From an uncultured Clostridia bacterium (GTDB lineage Bacteria > Bacillota > Clostridia > Peptostreptococcales > Anaerovoracaceae), in assembly GCA_934278925.1 (NCBI GenBank), contig CAKQWJ010000030.1, positions 1 to 21,157 of the forward strand: 21,157 bases of DNA. Direction: 5' to 3'. Each line of letters begins with the position of its first letter. Position 1 is the first letter of the stretch. Shown here piece by piece: positions 14,287-21,157 of the stretch. The notes below the pieces were generated by a model. That model made no database searches. It was not told the DNA's origin and was given only the letters and a program-made list of their open reading frames with translations. The translations under genes and the position numbers were made by a program.

Positions 14287-15453
14287 CTACAGCGCTGCCA
14301 GCACCTCGTCCGCAAACTCCCGGCAGGTTCCGCCCCCCGGAAGTCCGGTCATCTTCGGTCCCAGCTTTTCGTCTGCCGCATCCAGCGCTTTTTCCAGGCA
14401 ATCCGCTTTTTCCACATATCCGATGTGGGACAACATCATGGCCGTCGCCTTCATCAAGCTGGCCGGATTGGCATATCCTTCGATGCCCTCTTCCACCATG
14501 CGCGGCGCACTGCCGTGAATGGCCTCGAACAGGGCGTAATCCTTTCCGATGTTGGCGCTTCCGGCGGTGCCTACGCCGCCCTGAATCTGCGCAGCTTCAT
14601 CGGTGATGATATCCCCGTACAGGTTCGGAAGCAGGAACACCTGAAATTGGTTCCGAATGTCCTTGTTCACCAGGTTGGCCGCCATGATGTCCACGAACCA
14701 GTTGTCCGTCTCGATTTCCGGATATTCCTCTGCCACTTCCCGGCAGATCTGAAGGAAATCGCCGTCGGTCTTCTTCATGATGTTGGCCTTCGTCACGATG
14801 GATACCCGCTTCTTTCCGTTGGCCCGGGCGAAATCAAAGGCGGCCCGAGCGATGCGCAGGGTCCCCTCCCGGGTGGTCACCTTGAAATCCACATCCAGGG
14901 AGTCGCCGATTCGAATGCCCCGGCTGCCCAATGCGTATTCCCCCTCTGTATTCTCACGGAAGAAGGTCCAGTCGATGCCCTCCTCCGGAATGGATACCGG
15001 GCGCACGTTGGCGTACAGATCAAAGGTTTTCCGCAGGTACACGTTGGCGCTTTCCAGATTCTTGGTATTCATGGATGCGTTCGGTGTGGTGGTCGGTCCT
15101 TTCAGCAGCACGTCACACTGCCGCATTTCCGCCAGCACCTCATCCGGAACGGTCTGTCCCTTTTCCAATCGGTTCTCCAGGGTGAAGCCATCGATTTCCC
15201 GCAGGCGTACTTTGCCCGACGCCAGTTCCTCCGCCAGCAGTTTTTCCAGCACCGCCCGGGCTTCCTTCATGATGACCGGGCCGATGCCGTCTCCCGCCGT
15301 CAGGCCGATGGTCACGCCCCGGCCTTTTTCTTTGTCGCTTCCGGTGGATTCCCGGTTCTTCCGGATCCGCTCGTTTCGCTCTACCTGTTCCCGCAGCAGC
15401 ACTTCGAATTCCGCTACCGCTTTCTGAATATCCTTTTCAACTCCACAGTCCAC
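14287..15453 (-). CDS. Isocitrate dehydrogenase (isocitrate/isopropylmalate DH family)
   Basis: A 388-aa enzyme oxidatively decarboxylating isocitrate to 2-oxoglutarate. The catalytic fold begins at VTIGLTAGDGIGP (residue ~47). The substrate motif SANVYLR keeps the Ser-x-Asn-x3-Arg spacing of isocitrate dehydrogenase, not isopropylmalate dehydrogenase; FFRENTEGEYA, the LPNLYGDIITDEAA metal-binding region and ANIGKDYALFEAIHGSAP follow. At the NADP-contact site after HGSAP it has RM instead of the enterobacterial KY, so NAD is more likely. The ~46-residue charged N-terminal extension (EKDIQKAVAEFEVLLREQVERNE...) is predicted helical and is absent from the E. coli enzyme. The start is GTG 15453 with AAGGA upstream. 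It is the third gene of the operon, 18 bases after aconitase, which supports the substrate. Confidence 0.9.
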   Translation of the reverse strand: MDCGVEKDIQKAVAEFEVLLREQVERNERIRKNRESTGSDKEKGRGVTIGLTAGDGIGPVIMKEARAVLEKLLAEELASGKVRLREIDGFTLENRLEKGQTVPDEVLAEMRQCDVLLKGPTTTPNASMNTKNLESANVYLRKTFDLYANVRPVSIPEEGIDWTFFRENTEGEYALGSRGIRIGDSLDVDFKVTTREGTLRIARAAFDFARANGKKRVSIVTKANIMKKTDGDFLQICREVAEEYPEIETDNWFVDIMAANLVNKDIRNQFQVFLLPNLYGDIITDEAAQIQGGVGTAGSANIGKDYALFEAIHGSAPRMVEEGIEGYANPASLMKATAMMLSHIGYVEKADCLEKALDAADEKLGPKMTGLPGGGTCREFADEVLAAL

Positions 15454-15471
15454 TGTCTTTCCTTCTTTCCT

Positions 15472-17397
15472 TTATTTTCCGGTTGCCGCTGCGTATTTCA
15501 GCAATCCGCCGGCCAGGAGCATTTCCTTCTGTCTTTCCGCCAGCTCCATTCGCAGCGGAATTTCTTTTTCCCCGGCGTGAAGAATCACCCGGTTCTCCTT
15601 CAATCCCTCAAAGATATCCGAAAGGGTCAGCACATCGCCCTGCTGAATCCGATCGTAGTCCGCCGGATCCTCAAATACCAGCGGCAGAATTCCTGCATTC
15701 ACCAGGTTGGCCATGTGAATACGAGCAAAGCTCTTCACGATTACCGCCCGGATGCCCAGGTAGAGCGGCGCCAATGCCGCATGTTCCCGGGAAGATCCCT
15801 GGCCGTAGTTGGATCCGCCCACGATGATTCCCTTGCCCGCTGCTTTGGCCCGCTCCGGGAAGGTTTCGTCCACCACGCCAAAACAGAAGGTGGAAATCTT
15901 CGGAATGTTGGAACGGTACGGCAGCACTTTGGAGCCCGCCGGCATGATGTGATCCGTGGTGATGTTGTCGCCCACCTTTAGGATGACCTCCGCCTGAATT
16001 TCGTTTTCCAGCGGGTGAGTTTCCGGGAACGGCTTGATGTTCGGTCCCCGAAGCACTTCCGCATCCTTCGCCTCTTCCGGCGGAAGCGGCGGAATAAAAC
16101 CACTGTCGTTAATCCGGAACTGTTCCGGAATCTCTACCTTTCCGACGGATTCCAGAGTCGTCGGATCCGTGATATATCCCGTCAAAGCGGATGCTGCTGC
16201 GGTTTCCGGGCTCACCAGATACACCTGTCCGTCCTTGGTTCCGGAGCGGCCCAGGAAGTTTCGGTTAAAGGTCCGAAGGCTCACGCCGCCGGAATTCGGG
16301 GAGAAACCCATTCCGATGCACGGACCGCAGGTGCACTCCAGAATCCGGGCTCCGGCATCAATCATATCCGTCAGCGCTCCGCACTCCGCCAGCATGGAAA
16401 GTACCTGACGGGATCCCGGGGAGATTCCCAGGCTGACGCCGTCAGCGATTTTCTTTCCCTTCAGCATTCTGGCTACCTTCAGCATATCCGCATAGGAGGA
16501 ATTGGTACAGGATCCGATGGCAATCTGATCCACCTTGATTTTCTTCAATTCCTCCACCGGCTTCACGTTGTCCGGGCTGTGAGGGCAGGCAGCCAGCGGC
16601 TTCAGCTCGCTCAAATCGATGGTGTACTCCTCTGCATATACCGCATCTTCATCGCTGGACAGGGGAATCCAATCCTCATCCCGGTTCTGAGCCTTGAGGA
16701 ACTTCCGAGTCTCCTCATCCGACGGAAAAATCGAGGTGGTGGCACCCAGCTCCGCACCCATATTGGTGATGGTGCACCGTTCCGGCACGCTGAGGGACTG
16801 AATTCCCTCCCCGCCGTATTCCACGATGGCGCCCACACCGCCCTTTACGGACAGCTGTCTCAGCACTTCCAGAATCACGTCCTTGGCGCTCACATTGTCA
16901 CCCAGCCGGTTCTTCAAGTTCACCCGAATCATACGAGGCATCGGAATGTAATACGCACCGCCGCCCATGGCAACCGCCACGTCCATTCCGCCGGCACCCA
17001 TGGCCAGCATACCCAGACCACCGCCGGTCGGGGTATGGGAATCGGACCCAATCAGCGTCTTTCCCGGTTTTCCGATGCGTTCATACTGAAGCTGATGGCA
17101 GATGCCGTTTCCCGGACGGGAGAACCAGATGCCGTGCTTTGCCGCAACACTCTGGATGTACCGGTGGTCGTCCGCATTCTCGAAACCGGACTGCAGCGTG
17201 TTGTGATCGATATAGGCCACGGACCGCTCCGTCCGAACTTGATCCACGCCCATGGATTCGAATTCCAAATATGCCATGGTTCCGGTGGCATCCTGGGTCA
17301 GCGTCTGATCGATTCGAAGACCGATCTCCTCTCCCGTTTTCATTTCCCCTGAAAGCAGATGCTGCTCTATAATCTTCTCTGCAATTGTCTTGCCCAT
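15472..17397 (-). CDS. Aconitate hydratase
   Basis: A 641-aa single-chain aconitase of the shorter, Aquifex-like type, converting citrate to isocitrate through a [4Fe-4S] cluster. Cluster ligands are C297 (GSCTNSSYADM) and C357/C360 (CTCGPCIGMG); the active-site SDSHTPTGGGLGM is at 118-130. The C-terminal swivel domain contains GGSNYGQGSSREHAALAP and KSFARIHMANLVNAG, near residues 530-570. Fusion of the large and swivel domains argues against a two-subunit isopropylmalate isomerase (LeuCD). The start codon lies 5 bases after the citrate synthase stop and its GGAGAG ribosome site is inside that gene, implying translational coupling. Homoaconitase activity cannot be excluded from sequence, but the downstream isocitrate-type dehydrogenase favours citrate. 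Confidence 0.92.
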   Translation of the reverse strand: MGKTIAEKIIEQHLLSGEMKTGEEIGLRIDQTLTQDATGTMAYLEFESMGVDQVRTERSVAYIDHNTLQSGFENADDHRYIQSVAAKHGIWFSRPGNGICHQLQYERIGKPGKTLIGSDSHTPTGGGLGMLAMGAGGMDVAVAMGGGAYYIPMPRMIRVNLKNRLGDNVSAKDVILEVLRQLSVKGGVGAIVEYGGEGIQSLSVPERCTITNMGAELGATTSIFPSDEETRKFLKAQNRDEDWIPLSSDEDAVYAEEYTIDLSELKPLAACPHSPDNVKPVEELKKIKVDQIAIGSCTNSSYADMLKVARMLKGKKIADGVSLGISPGSRQVLSMLAECGALTDMIDAGARILECTCGPCIGMGFSPNSGGVSLRTFNRNFLGRSGTKDGQVYLVSPETAAASALTGYITDPTTLESVGKVEIPEQFRINDSGFIPPLPPEEAKDAEVLRGPNIKPFPETHPLENEIQAEVILKVGDNITTDHIMPAGSKVLPYRSNIPKISTFCFGVVDETFPERAKAAGKGIIVGGSNYGQGSSREHAALAPLYLGIRAVIVKSFARIHMANLVNAGILPLVFEDPADYDRIQQGDVLTLSDIFEGLKENRVILHAGEKEIPLRMELAERQKEMLLAGGLLKYAAATGK

Positions 17398-17402
17398 TTT
17401 TA

Positions 17403-18791
17403 TTACTCTCCTTCTGTCCCCATATCGGAGGCGATAAATTCATCAATCTTCTTGTCCACTTCTTTTCCGCTGATGATGGACATTCTGCCGTTAGCGTACT
17501 GTTCATCAATCCAGCTCTTCACGTATTTCACCACCGGACTGTGTTTGCCGACCCGGTGTTCTCCCTCCAGACCATAGGATTCGTTAATCCACAGCGCTAC
17601 GCCGGCAGCGCCGGAGTTCTGGTTCAGGGATACCAGCGGCGGCCGCTTCAGGAATTTCTTGGTGTCGAAAATATTGTAGATCTCTTCGTTCTTCAGCAGT
17701 CCGTCCGCGTGAATGCCCGCCTTGGTCACGTTGAAATTCTCTCCCACAAAAGGAGTCTGCGGCGGCACCTTGAATCCGATCTTCTTCTCGTAGTATCGCG
17801 CCAGGTCGGTGATTACCGTGGTGTCCATTCCATCCAGGGTTCCCTTCAGCTGTGCATACTCGAATACCATGGCTTCCATCGGCACGTTTCCCGTACGCTC
17901 CCCAATGCCGAACAGGGTGGTGTTCACCGAAGCGCATCCGTACAGCCACGCACTGGCCGCATTGGCTACCGCCTTGTAGAAGTCGTTGTGTCCGTGCCAC
18001 TCCAGCATTTCGCTAGGCACGTCGCAGTAATTCTGCATGCCGTAGACGATGCCCGGTACGCTTCGCGGAAGCGCCGTTCCCACGTACGGGATTCCGTATC
18101 CCAAAGTATCGCACATGCGGAACTTCACCGGAATCTTTGCCTGCTCCGACATCTCCTGAATGGCTCTCACGAACGGTACCACGAATCCGTAGAAATCTGC
18201 CCGTGTGATATCCTCCAGGTGGCACCGCGGCACCACACCGGCCTCGAAGGCATCGTTGATAACGGAGAGGTAATGTTCCATGGCCTGCCGTCTCGTCATA
18301 CCCAGCTTCGTAAAAATATGGTAATCCGAGCAGCTCACCAAGATGCCGGTCTCCTTTACGCCGATATCGTGCACCAGCTTGAAGTCCTCCTTCTTCGCCC
18401 GAATCCACGTGGTGATCTCCGGGAACTTCAATCCCAGGTCCATGCACTTCTCGATGGCCTCCCGGTCCCGGTCGCTGTATACAAAAAACTCCGTCTGCCG
18501 GATAATCCCATTCGGTCCGGACAGTTTGGAAATCATTTTGTAGATGTCCAAAATCTGCTGCACGGTATACGGCTCCCGAGACTGTTGTCCGTCCCGGAAG
18601 GTGGTATCCGTAATCCATATATTCTCCGGCATGTTGTACGGGCTCCGCCGGAAGTTGAACGAAACTTTCGGAATCTCCGTGTATTCGAAGAATTCCCGCA
18701 TCAAATTCGGCTCTGCCACATCCTGCAGCTGATAGCTGTACGGCTCTTCCTGCAAAAGATGGGTCCGCTCGTTCAGTTTAATTTCATTCAT
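17403..18791 (-). CDS. Citrate (Re)-synthase, DRE-TIM family
   Basis: A 462-aa DRE-TIM-barrel Claisen condensing enzyme. The metal and acetyl-CoA motif TDTTFRDGQQ is at residues 61-70; PNGIIRQTEFFVY and the metal-binding histidines in LEWHGHNDFYKAVANA follow, then the glycine-rich GIGERTGN typical of isopropylmalate and homocitrate synthases. The N-terminal EYTEIPKVSFNFRR segment and overall pattern match the anaerobe-specific Re-citrate synthase first identified in Clostridium kluyveri, which condenses oxaloacetate and acetyl-CoA with stereochemistry opposite to ordinary citrate synthase. The gene is often misnamed 2-isopropylmalate or homocitrate synthase. Its position ahead of aconitase and isocitrate dehydrogenase supports citrate. 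AAGAGG precedes the start; the promoter at 18855-18883 drives the operon. Confidence 0.88.
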   Translation of the reverse strand: MNEIKLNERTHLLQEEPYSYQLQDVAEPNLMREFFEYTEIPKVSFNFRRSPYNMPENIWITDTTFRDGQQSREPYTVQQILDIYKMISKLSGPNGIIRQTEFFVYSDRDREAIEKCMDLGLKFPEITTWIRAKKEDFKLVHDIGVKETGILVSCSDYHIFTKLGMTRRQAMEHYLSVINDAFEAGVVPRCHLEDITRADFYGFVVPFVRAIQEMSEQAKIPVKFRMCDTLGYGIPYVGTALPRSVPGIVYGMQNYCDVPSEMLEWHGHNDFYKAVANAASAWLYGCASVNTTLFGIGERTGNVPMEAMVFEYAQLKGTLDGMDTTVITDLARYYEKKIGFKVPPQTPFVGENFNVTKAGIHADGLLKNEEIYNIFDTKKFLKRPPLVSLNQNSGAAGVALWINESYGLEGEHRVGKHSPVVKYVKSWIDEQYANGRMSIISGKEVDKKIDEFIASDMGTEGE

Positions 18792-18854
18792 ATCTCTTAC
18801 CTCTTACGCTGCTTGGGCACCATGCGCCCCCTTCTTCTAAAATTGTATACTTGT

Positions 18855-18883
18855 ATTCTAAACCTCCATTTTTCTCCTGTCAA
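18855..18883 (-). promoter_or_regulatory. Promoter of the citrate operon
   Basis: On the minus strand: perfect -35 TTGACA (18883-18878), 17-base spacer, -10 TAGAAT (18860-18855). The predicted leader is about 57 nt, too short for a T-box; I see no known riboswitch in it. Confidence 0.8.
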
Positions 18884-18931
18884 TGGTTTTTTGAACAACA
18901 CTTCGTGTTTATTTTTGTAAAAATATTGAAT

Positions 18932-18977
18932 AAAAAAATAAATCCGCAGCACCGGAAACTTCCGGCTGCCGCAGATT
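18932..18977 (-). terminator. Terminator after the EFR1 gene
   Basis: On the minus strand, AATCTGCGGCAGCCGGAA pairs with TTCCGGTGCTGCGGATT (one bulge, two wobbles), followed by ATTTTTTT. It separates the EFR1 transcript from the citrate operon downstream of it. Confidence 0.85.
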
Positions 18978-18988
18978 GTATTCAATGT

Positions 18989-19813
18989 CTATAAAAACCA
19001 CTCCGGGTCCTTTCTCTTGCTGTACAGCTTTTCCAGCGCCAGACCGGAGGCCGCACACATGGGTCCGTGGAAATCCCGAGCCCCTTCCGGACATACCCGG
19101 ATGCAGGCGGTGCAGGAAATGCACTTCCGCACATCCACCTTCCGCACATCCCTTAGATTGATGGCTCCCATAGGACAAATCTGTGCACAGGCGCCGCAGT
19201 TGGTGCAGTGCTTGTTGGGTGTCGGATGAAGCGGCAGACGTAACGGCGCTTTGTTGGGAATAGACCCCTTGATGTCCAGCGGTGCCGGCTTCGCCCGCAG
19301 CTCCTGAATCATGGTTCCGCAGAACCGATGCAGCTTACGAGAGGTGAGCTCGCAGAACTCCTTCATCTTCTGGATATCCCGGCAGTCCGGACGGCACGCC
19401 GCTATTTTTTTGAAAATCACGTGCTGGGAGACGAAGGCCCCGGCGCTGAGCACGGAAAACCCCTGATCCTTCATAAAGGTATACAATTCGTACAGTGCAT
19501 CCCCGTAGGAACTGTTTCCGTAATCCACCAGGCAGACGGTCATGGTGCCCGCCCCATGCATCTTCTGAATCATCTTAACACAAGGCAGGGGTACCCTTCC
19601 GTTGAAGGCCGGCATCCCTACAATTACAATTGTTTCCTCATCAAAAGTGCAGTCCTCCATCAGAGGATTGCGCAGCAAATCGATATATGATACAGAGAGG
19701 TTCTCGATGCAGGCGTCGTCCATGCGCGTCGCGATTTCCTCTGCTACTCTTTTGGTCAGCCTCGCGGTGTCGCCGGAGGGGCTGAAATATAGTCCCACAA
19801 CTTTATTAATCAT
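18989..19813 (-). CDS. EFR1 family protein: flavodoxin fused to 2[4Fe-4S] ferredoxin
   Basis: A 274-aa cytosolic electron carrier. Residues 1-165 form a flavodoxin-like domain with FMN-phosphate loop SPSGDT (11-16) and VDYGNSSYGDAL (96-107) near the isoalloxazine. A linker leads to a bacterial ferredoxin domain with C203-C206-C209-C213 (CTNCGACAQICP) and C231-C234-C237-C241 (CISCTACIRVCP). The EFR1 group is common in anaerobic Clostridia; the redox partner is usually unknown. GGGAG precedes the start. It is a single-gene unit with its own terminator. Oxidised cofactor from the adjacent citrate operon could be coupled to it, but nothing in the sequence shows this. Confidence 0.9.
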   Translation of the reverse strand: MINKVVGLYFSPSGDTARLTKRVAEEIATRMDDACIENLSVSYIDLLRNPLMEDCTFDEETIVIVGMPAFNGRVPLPCVKMIQKMHGAGTMTVCLVDYGNSSYGDALYELYTFMKDQGFSVLSAGAFVSQHVIFKKIAACRPDCRDIQKMKEFCELTSRKLHRFCGTMIQELRAKPAPLDIKGSIPNKAPLRLPLHPTPNKHCTNCGACAQICPMGAINLRDVRKVDVRKCISCTACIRVCPEGARDFHGPMCAASGLALEKLYSKRKDPEWFL

Positions 19814-19862
19814 GGATTCTCCCTATAAAAAAATCAATACTCTACATTTCCTATACACTAGA

Positions 19863-19889
19863 ATTTTACCACATCCCACGTTTTGTAAA
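19863..19889 (-). promoter_or_regulatory. Possible promoter of the EFR1 gene
   Basis: On the minus strand: -10 TAAAAT (19868-19863) with an extended TGG, and -35 TTTACA (19889-19884) at a short 15-base spacing. The extended -10 may compensate for the spacing. Confidence 0.35.
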
Positions 19890-20035
19890 TGGTCGCATTG
19901 TGAAGAAATGATGTGACGAACAGAAATAGTTTTCCACAGAAATATGTCGGCCGCCTCCGCACTTTTCGCCTCTTTTTTTACGGGAATTTTTCGGCAAAAA
20001 TACAATTTCGAGATATCATATTTTCCGAAAAGTGC

Positions 20036-20041
20036 TATACT
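20036..20041 (+). promoter_or_regulatory. Extended -10 promoter of methylglyoxal synthase gene
   Basis: TATACT preceded by TGC (extended -10). No good -35 is seen at 16-18 bases. Transcription would start near 20048, leaving a very short leader before AAGGAGGTG (20052-20060). Confidence 0.45.
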
Positions 20042-20066
20042 GAACGCAGATAAGGAGGTGAAGAAT

Positions 20067-20558
20067 ATGGCAGATATTACAAGAAAACTCGGCCTGCAGA
20101 AACGGATTGCGCTGATTGCTCACGACCACAAGAAGGAAGCGATGATTCGTTGGTGCCAGAAGAATCGGGACATTCTGGGACAACATTTCCTCTGCGGAAC
20201 CGGAACCACCGCGCGGCTGATTTCCGAGAACACGGGACTTCCGGTAGAGGCGCTGAAGAGCGGTCCTTTGGGCGGCGATCAGGAGGTGGGCGCCCGCATT
20301 GCGGAAGGGAAAATCGATATGGTGATTTTCTTCAGTGACCCGCTGGAAGCTCAGCCTCACGACCCGGATATCAAGGCGCTGCTGCGAATCGCGAACGTGT
20401 ACGACGTGCCTTTTGCCAACAACCGGTCCACGGCGGATTTTATGATTCACAGCGAGTTCTTTAACCGGGAGTACACCTGCATCAGCGAGGATTACACCGA
20501 TATGAATCAGCGCCGAGTTCAGGACATCCAGGAAGAAATCGACAGTTCCGAGAAATAG
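20067..20558 (+). CDS. mgsA: Methylglyoxal synthase
   Basis: A 163-aa enzyme converting dihydroxyacetone phosphate to methylglyoxal and phosphate, a bypass of lower glycolysis that relieves sugar-phosphate build-up. Phosphate-binding CGTGTT is at 43-48 and SGPLGG at 65-70. Catalytic D71 (GGDQ), D91 (FFSDPL), H98 (QPHDPDIKALLR) and D101 match the E. coli enzyme at the same numbering, followed by NNRSTADFMI. The C-terminal tail of ~20 residues (DMNQRRVQDIQEEIDSSEK) is longer than usual and charged. The start at 20067 is fixed by a near-perfect AAGGAGGTG; the frame is open upstream without a ribosome site. It is monocistronic: promoter at 20036, terminator at 20621. Confidence 0.95.
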   Translation: MADITRKLGLQKRIALIAHDHKKEAMIRWCQKNRDILGQHFLCGTGTTARLISENTGLPVEALKSGPLGGDQEVGARIAEGKIDMVIFFSDPLEAQPHDPDIKALLRIANVYDVPFANNRSTADFMIHSEFFNREYTCISEDYTDMNQRRVQDIQEEIDSSEK

Positions 20559-20620
20559 GATGAACCGGCGGATTTGAACCAATTGAAACCGAGAAGATAT
20601 TGACTTGCGGCAAGACCCGA

Positions 20621-20676
20621 CAAAAGCGGAATGGACCCGGAGGCTCCGGGTGTTTTCACGCTTTTTGTTATTTTTT
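20621..20676 (+). terminator. Terminator of methylglyoxal synthase gene
   Basis: Outer arms CAAAAGCG and CGCTTTTTG enclose an inner CCCGGA/TCCGGG hairpin, followed by TTATTTTTT. It lies about 60 bases after the stop codon and just before repeat array B. Confidence 0.75.
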
Positions 20677-20710
20677 GGGGCGGCCGGCGCGGGGGCTTTG
20701 TGAGGCGGGG

Positions 20711-21157
20711 GCCGGCCGGCGCGGTCTTGGTGCACGATTCCTCGCAAAACCCTGTTCCTCCGTTCCCCTTGCACCAAGTTCGGGTGCCTTTTCGGGAACC
20801 GGCCGGCGAGCCGGACGTGGTGCCTCCCTCCCCGCAATCCCTTGCTCTTTCGTCGACGGGCACCACGTTTTCCGAACCGGAGAGGCCCGATGCGAGCCGG
20901 ACGTGGTGCTTCACTCCCCGCAAAACCTTGCTCTTTCGTCGACGGGCACCACGTCTTTGGAGCCAAAGGCGCCGCCGGCGAGCCGGACGTGGTGCCTCAC
21001 TCCCCGCAATCCCTTGTTCTTTCGTCGACGGGCACCACGTCTTTGGAGCCGGCCGACCCCCGGCCGCCCGGCGTGGTGCCTCACTCCCCGCAAAACCTTG
21101 CTCTTTCGTCGACGGGCACCACGTCTTTGGAGCCAAAGGCGCCGCCGGCGAGCCGGA
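20711..21157 (-). repeat. GC-rich structured repeat array B, ~86-bp period, cut by window edge
   Basis: Five units, each an imperfect palindrome with outer arms CTTGGTGC/GCACCAAG (20726-20733, 20771-20778) or ACGTGGTGC/GCACCACGT (20815-20868, 20901-20954, 20987-21040, and 21071-21124 with an outermost G-T pair). Starts are spaced 90, 86, 86 and 84 bases. Read on the minus strand, the inner segment is CGTCGACGAAAGAGCAAGG followed by ATTGC or TTTGC and GGGGAG; GCAA and TTGC can form a small inner hairpin, with a GNRA-like GGGA loop in two units. Spacers after units 3 and 5 are identical and contain a CTTTGG/CCAAAG hairpin. Unit lengths are not multiples of three, so frames shift between copies. 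The array continues past the window. Confidence 0.9.

Noticed and set aside
17403..18791. 2-isopropylmalate synthase with T-box or leucine leader
   Set aside because: The leader is only about 57 nt and holds no T-box or leader peptide; the neighbours are single-chain aconitase and isocitrate dehydrogenase, not LeuCD and LeuB.
14257..18920. Several long plus-strand open frames
   Set aside because: They lie opposite citrate synthase, aconitase and isocitrate dehydrogenase, have no family motif and no ribosome sites.
20711..21157. CRISPR array, or a protein with repeated WCPSTKEQG-like peptides on the minus strand
   Set aside because: Unit lengths (84, 86, 90) shift the reading frame between copies, there is no ribosome site, and the pattern is explained by conserved palindromes.

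Overview
The window looks like the chromosome of an anaerobic Bacillota, probably class Clostridia. The reasons are a Re-type citrate synthase/aconitase/isocitrate dehydrogenase operon (incomplete TCA cycle serving glutamate), an EFR1-type flavodoxin/ferredoxin fusion, an LPxTG surface protein, AGGAGG ribosome sites and TTGACA/TATAAT promoters. Coding regions are GC-rich by eye, while the left edge (about 1-560) and 1500-1880 are AT-rich. No rRNA, tRNA, insertion sequence or CRISPR was found. A more exact taxonomic placement cannot be made from the sequence alone.

Left part (1-5650): three strong hairpins, an unrecognised 125-aa gene behind a LysR regulator, a candidate ~76-nt small RNA, and an unrecognised 59-aa secreted or membrane peptide with its own promoter, RBS and terminator. 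A leftward operon follows: D-2-hydroxyacid dehydrogenase, nitroreductase, TVP38/VTT membrane protein, and a CCG-domain 4Fe-4S protein. It starts from a promoter whose palindromic -35 hexamer is shared with a divergent rightward promoter.

Middle (5615-13180): the rightward unit is a structured leader resembling a preQ1 riboswitch, a VUT-family (queuosine-precursor type) transporter, an SDR dehydrogenase, an AEC carrier and a sortase-anchored beta-helix/SHIRT surface protein, closed by a terminator. Leftward, two CobW-type GTPases form an operon: one has a histidine-rich metal-binding insert, the other carries a C-terminal YcgQ/DUF1980-like domain. Upstream of them is GC-rich repeat array A.

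Right part (13150-21157): a second AEC carrier; the Re-citrate synthase, aconitase and isocitrate dehydrogenase operon, which converts oxaloacetate plus acetyl-CoA to 2-oxoglutarate; the EFR1 protein; methylglyoxal synthase; and GC-rich repeat array B, which runs off the right edge.

The most unusual signal is the pair of arrays. Both have an ~86-bp period and an imperfect-palindrome unit with a conserved inner segment. The stem arms differ between arrays but stay complementary, and one unit in array B carries a two-sided compensatory change. This looks like a structured repeat family, not coding sequence and not CRISPR.
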